From Enterococcus quebecensis (GTDB lineage: Bacteria; Bacillota; Bacilli; Lactobacillales; Enterococcaceae), in the NCBI RefSeq assembly GCF_001730365.1, contig NZ_MIKB01000013.1:310001-374000 (forward strand): a DNA stretch of 64,000 bases, in the 5' to 3' direction. Below the pieces are notes generated by a model. That model was not told the DNA's origin. It saw only the letters and a list, made by a program, of their open reading frames with translations, and ran no database searches. Of this stretch, positions 62,588 to 64,000 are shown piece after piece (the stretch's first letter is position 1; every line of letters begins with the position of its first letter). The position numbers and the translations under genes are program-made.

Positions 62588-62634
62588 AAGTCGTATGAAA
62601 ATCTCCAACAAGATTTTCATACGACTTCTTTTTA
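62588..62634. terminator. Bidirectional terminator between AIM24 and DUF975 genes
   Basis: AAGTCGTATGAAAATCT (62588-62604) pairs perfectly with 62611-62627; T and A runs flank it, so it serves both convergent genes. Confidence 0.9.
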
Positions 62635-62641
62635 TCTATTT

Positions 62642-63586
62642 TTAGAAATCAGCAAAACCAGCTTCTTTTTCCTGTGAGAATAAATAATGTTTTCCTTCAA
62701 TAATTTGGTCGAAAAACATCGCTTCTGTCACACTATAGTATGGAATAACATAAACACTAGCTAAACCAAAACTAAAGGATACAGCAAATTGCCAAAAAAT
62801 AAATGAATACGAGAAAATTAAATACTCTAGCTTATACCCCTTCATCAATTCTTGACTCAGTGCCATGGCTTCTTTAGCCGTTAATTCTGGATCTTTTTTC
62901 AATAAATAATTGGTCATACCATAAGACAACTGCTTAATCACACCTGGAATAATGAACAACAACGACCATAGGAAAGTATAAAGTGTCACTAAAATATTGG
63001 CCACTACCGTCCGTCTACCATTTACTAAGACAAACTCTGTAAAGACTGACTTCAGATTAAACTCACGTCTCTCTACATTATCAACTGCTGCCCACTGAAT
63101 CATTCCTCGATATAAAATCATCGCAAGTATTGCGACTAAACCAAATAAAAAGGCAAAGAAACTGCTGATACTCGACTTAATTGTCGTGGTTTGCTGGTAA
63201 GTAACACCACGAGTTGTATTTTTTAATGAAACGATTGATGAAGTATTTGATAGAGAATGCAGATTTTTTCCGTTATTTCCAACTTCATCTTCATAATCAT
63301 AAGAATCATCTTGATAAGCACCATCATCGTAACCATCTGAATAACCATCTTCATACCCTTTTTGATACTCATTTGTATAGCGATCGGACTTTTTGGTGTA
63401 ATCGTCTTGCCAAGATTTATAATCATTGGAAGAATCTACAACTCCTGTAGATGATTGAAAAAATACGATGGTAAAAAATAAATAGATAAACAATGCTACG
63501 CATGGTAAAATCGCAATCCAACTCCAATTTCCATAATGCCCATGCAAATGTGCTTGCGCCTTTTTCTTTAATTCACTTCGACTCAT
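62642..63586 (-). CDS. DUF975 family membrane protein with acidic insert
   Basis: 314 aa. Starts SRSELKKKAQAHLHGHYGNW, a DUF975 signature, then four to five transmembrane helices and the motif KSVFTEFVLVNGRRTVVANILVTLYTFLWSLLFIIPG, followed by LSYGMTNYLLKKDPELTAKEAMALS. Between helices 1 and 2 (about residues 55-100) is a low-complexity Asp/Tyr/Gly stretch (DGYSDGYDDGAYQDDSYDYED). Function unknown; family members are thought to be envelope proteins. AAAAGGAG precedes the ATG. Confidence 0.88.
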   Translation of the reverse strand: MSRSELKKKAQAHLHGHYGNWSWIAILPCVALFIYLFFTIVFFQSSTGVVDSSNDYKSWQDDYTKKSDRYTNEYQKGYEDGYSDGYDDGAYQDDSYDYEDEVGNNGKNLHSLSNTSSIVSLKNTTRGVTYQQTTTIKSSISSFFAFLFGLVAILAMILYRGMIQWAAVDNVERREFNLKSVFTEFVLVNGRRTVVANILVTLYTFLWSLLFIIPGVIKQLSYGMTNYLLKKDPELTAKEAMALSQELMKGYKLEYLIFSYSFIFWQFAVSFSFGLASVYVIPYYSVTEAMFFDQIIEGKHYLFSQEKEAGFADF

Positions 63587-63619
63587 ACTCTTCTCCTTTT
63601 AGCTTCACTATAGCAACAC

Positions 63620-64000
63620 TTAAGCTGCCACTATGTATTTTTCATTTCTTTCTTAATTATACCTTTTTATAGATTAATATAGCCACTCAATTCTTTTTAT
63701 AATTAGTAAAATTAATGAGAAATAGAGCGAATCATATATAGATTCTACAACTTCAGATCTCTGATTAACAACCTATAACCTAGAACCAAAAACACTTTCC
63801 TGAATTTTTACTAAATATACATAATAGTAGCACAAATGGAATAGCTTAGAACGCCATACAATACTTAAAGAGCAGGTAAATTGATTTCCTACCGAGAAAC
63901 AGTTACAACTTTTTCCTTATATTTTATATAAGGATTTTCTATCATTAATATACAAATAACATCAAATAGATATTATTTGTATTCTAAAGAAATATTTATT
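63620..64000. other. Intergenic region at the window end, no gene seen
   Basis: About 380 bp of AT-rich sequence without an open frame with a ribosome site or an obvious hairpin. It may hold the promoter of a gene beyond the window. Confidence 0.5.

Noticed and set aside
1-64000. CRISPR array, tRNA or rRNA genes, insertion sequence transposases
   Set aside because: I looked for regular short repeats with spacers, cloverleaf ends with CCA, and transposase motifs and saw none.

Overview
The window is low-GC Firmicutes DNA and reads as an Enterococcus chromosome, probably a species of the wider E. faecalis group. The reasons are the two clusters of WxL-domain surface proteins with DUF916 partners, separate coaB and coaC genes beside a pantothenate-type ECF S component, an LXG type VII secretion locus with its small helical partner genes, an LTA synthase family protein, a zinc-free ribosomal S14, and strong AGGAGG-type ribosome binding sites. 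The species is an inference; no rRNA or tRNA gene is present to settle it.

Region by region. 1-6.4 kb holds housekeeping genes: the end of a polyamine ABC operon (xre regulator, potA, potB), a short ArAE-type membrane protein, a YhdH/YhfP oxidoreductase, and a coaB-coaC-ECF S component operon. 6.4-18.2 kb is an accessory island. It has an LXG operon whose toxin gene has no toxin domain, two tandem structured small RNAs, a complete restriction-modification operon (m5C methyltransferase, B3-domain endonuclease, Vsr with a C-terminal extension), a DUF4176 gene and a broken small membrane gene. It ends with two modules, each made of a decayed LXG C-terminus followed by a polytopic membrane protein that is probably an immunity protein. 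A 53-bp copy of the 3' end of the methyltransferase gene brackets the last part. 18.2-24 kb holds that SAM methyltransferase and leuABCD behind a leucine leader-peptide attenuator. 24-33 kb is core: small conserved genes, a ClpP paralog, a P-type ATPase behind a yybP-ykoY (Mn2+) riboswitch, an LTA-synthase-family protein and ttcA.

33-61.6 kb is the most striking part. It holds two paralogous cell-surface clusters, each built as a leftward operon of WxL proteins, DUF916/DUF3324 anchors and a small LPXTG protein. Each is divergent from a rightward LytTR response regulator followed by two AgrC/ComD-like sensor kinases. Between them lie rpsN with a Zur-type operator, two large WxL effectors (an M60 metallopeptidase and an LRR protein), three winged-helix regulators with pseudo-receiver domains, and several WxL gene remnants. 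Kinase function appears to be divided between partners. In the second cluster the first kinase has lost its phosphoacceptor His (H to Q) but keeps the ATP-binding boxes. The second kinase keeps the His but has lost the N and G boxes. 61.8-64 kb holds an AIM24-family protein and a DUF975 membrane protein.

How the genes probably work together: WxL proteins bind peptidoglycan, DUF916/DUF3324 proteins hold them at the membrane, and the LytTR systems and pseudo-receiver regulators control which surface set is made. All statements come from reading the sequence; no database search was run.
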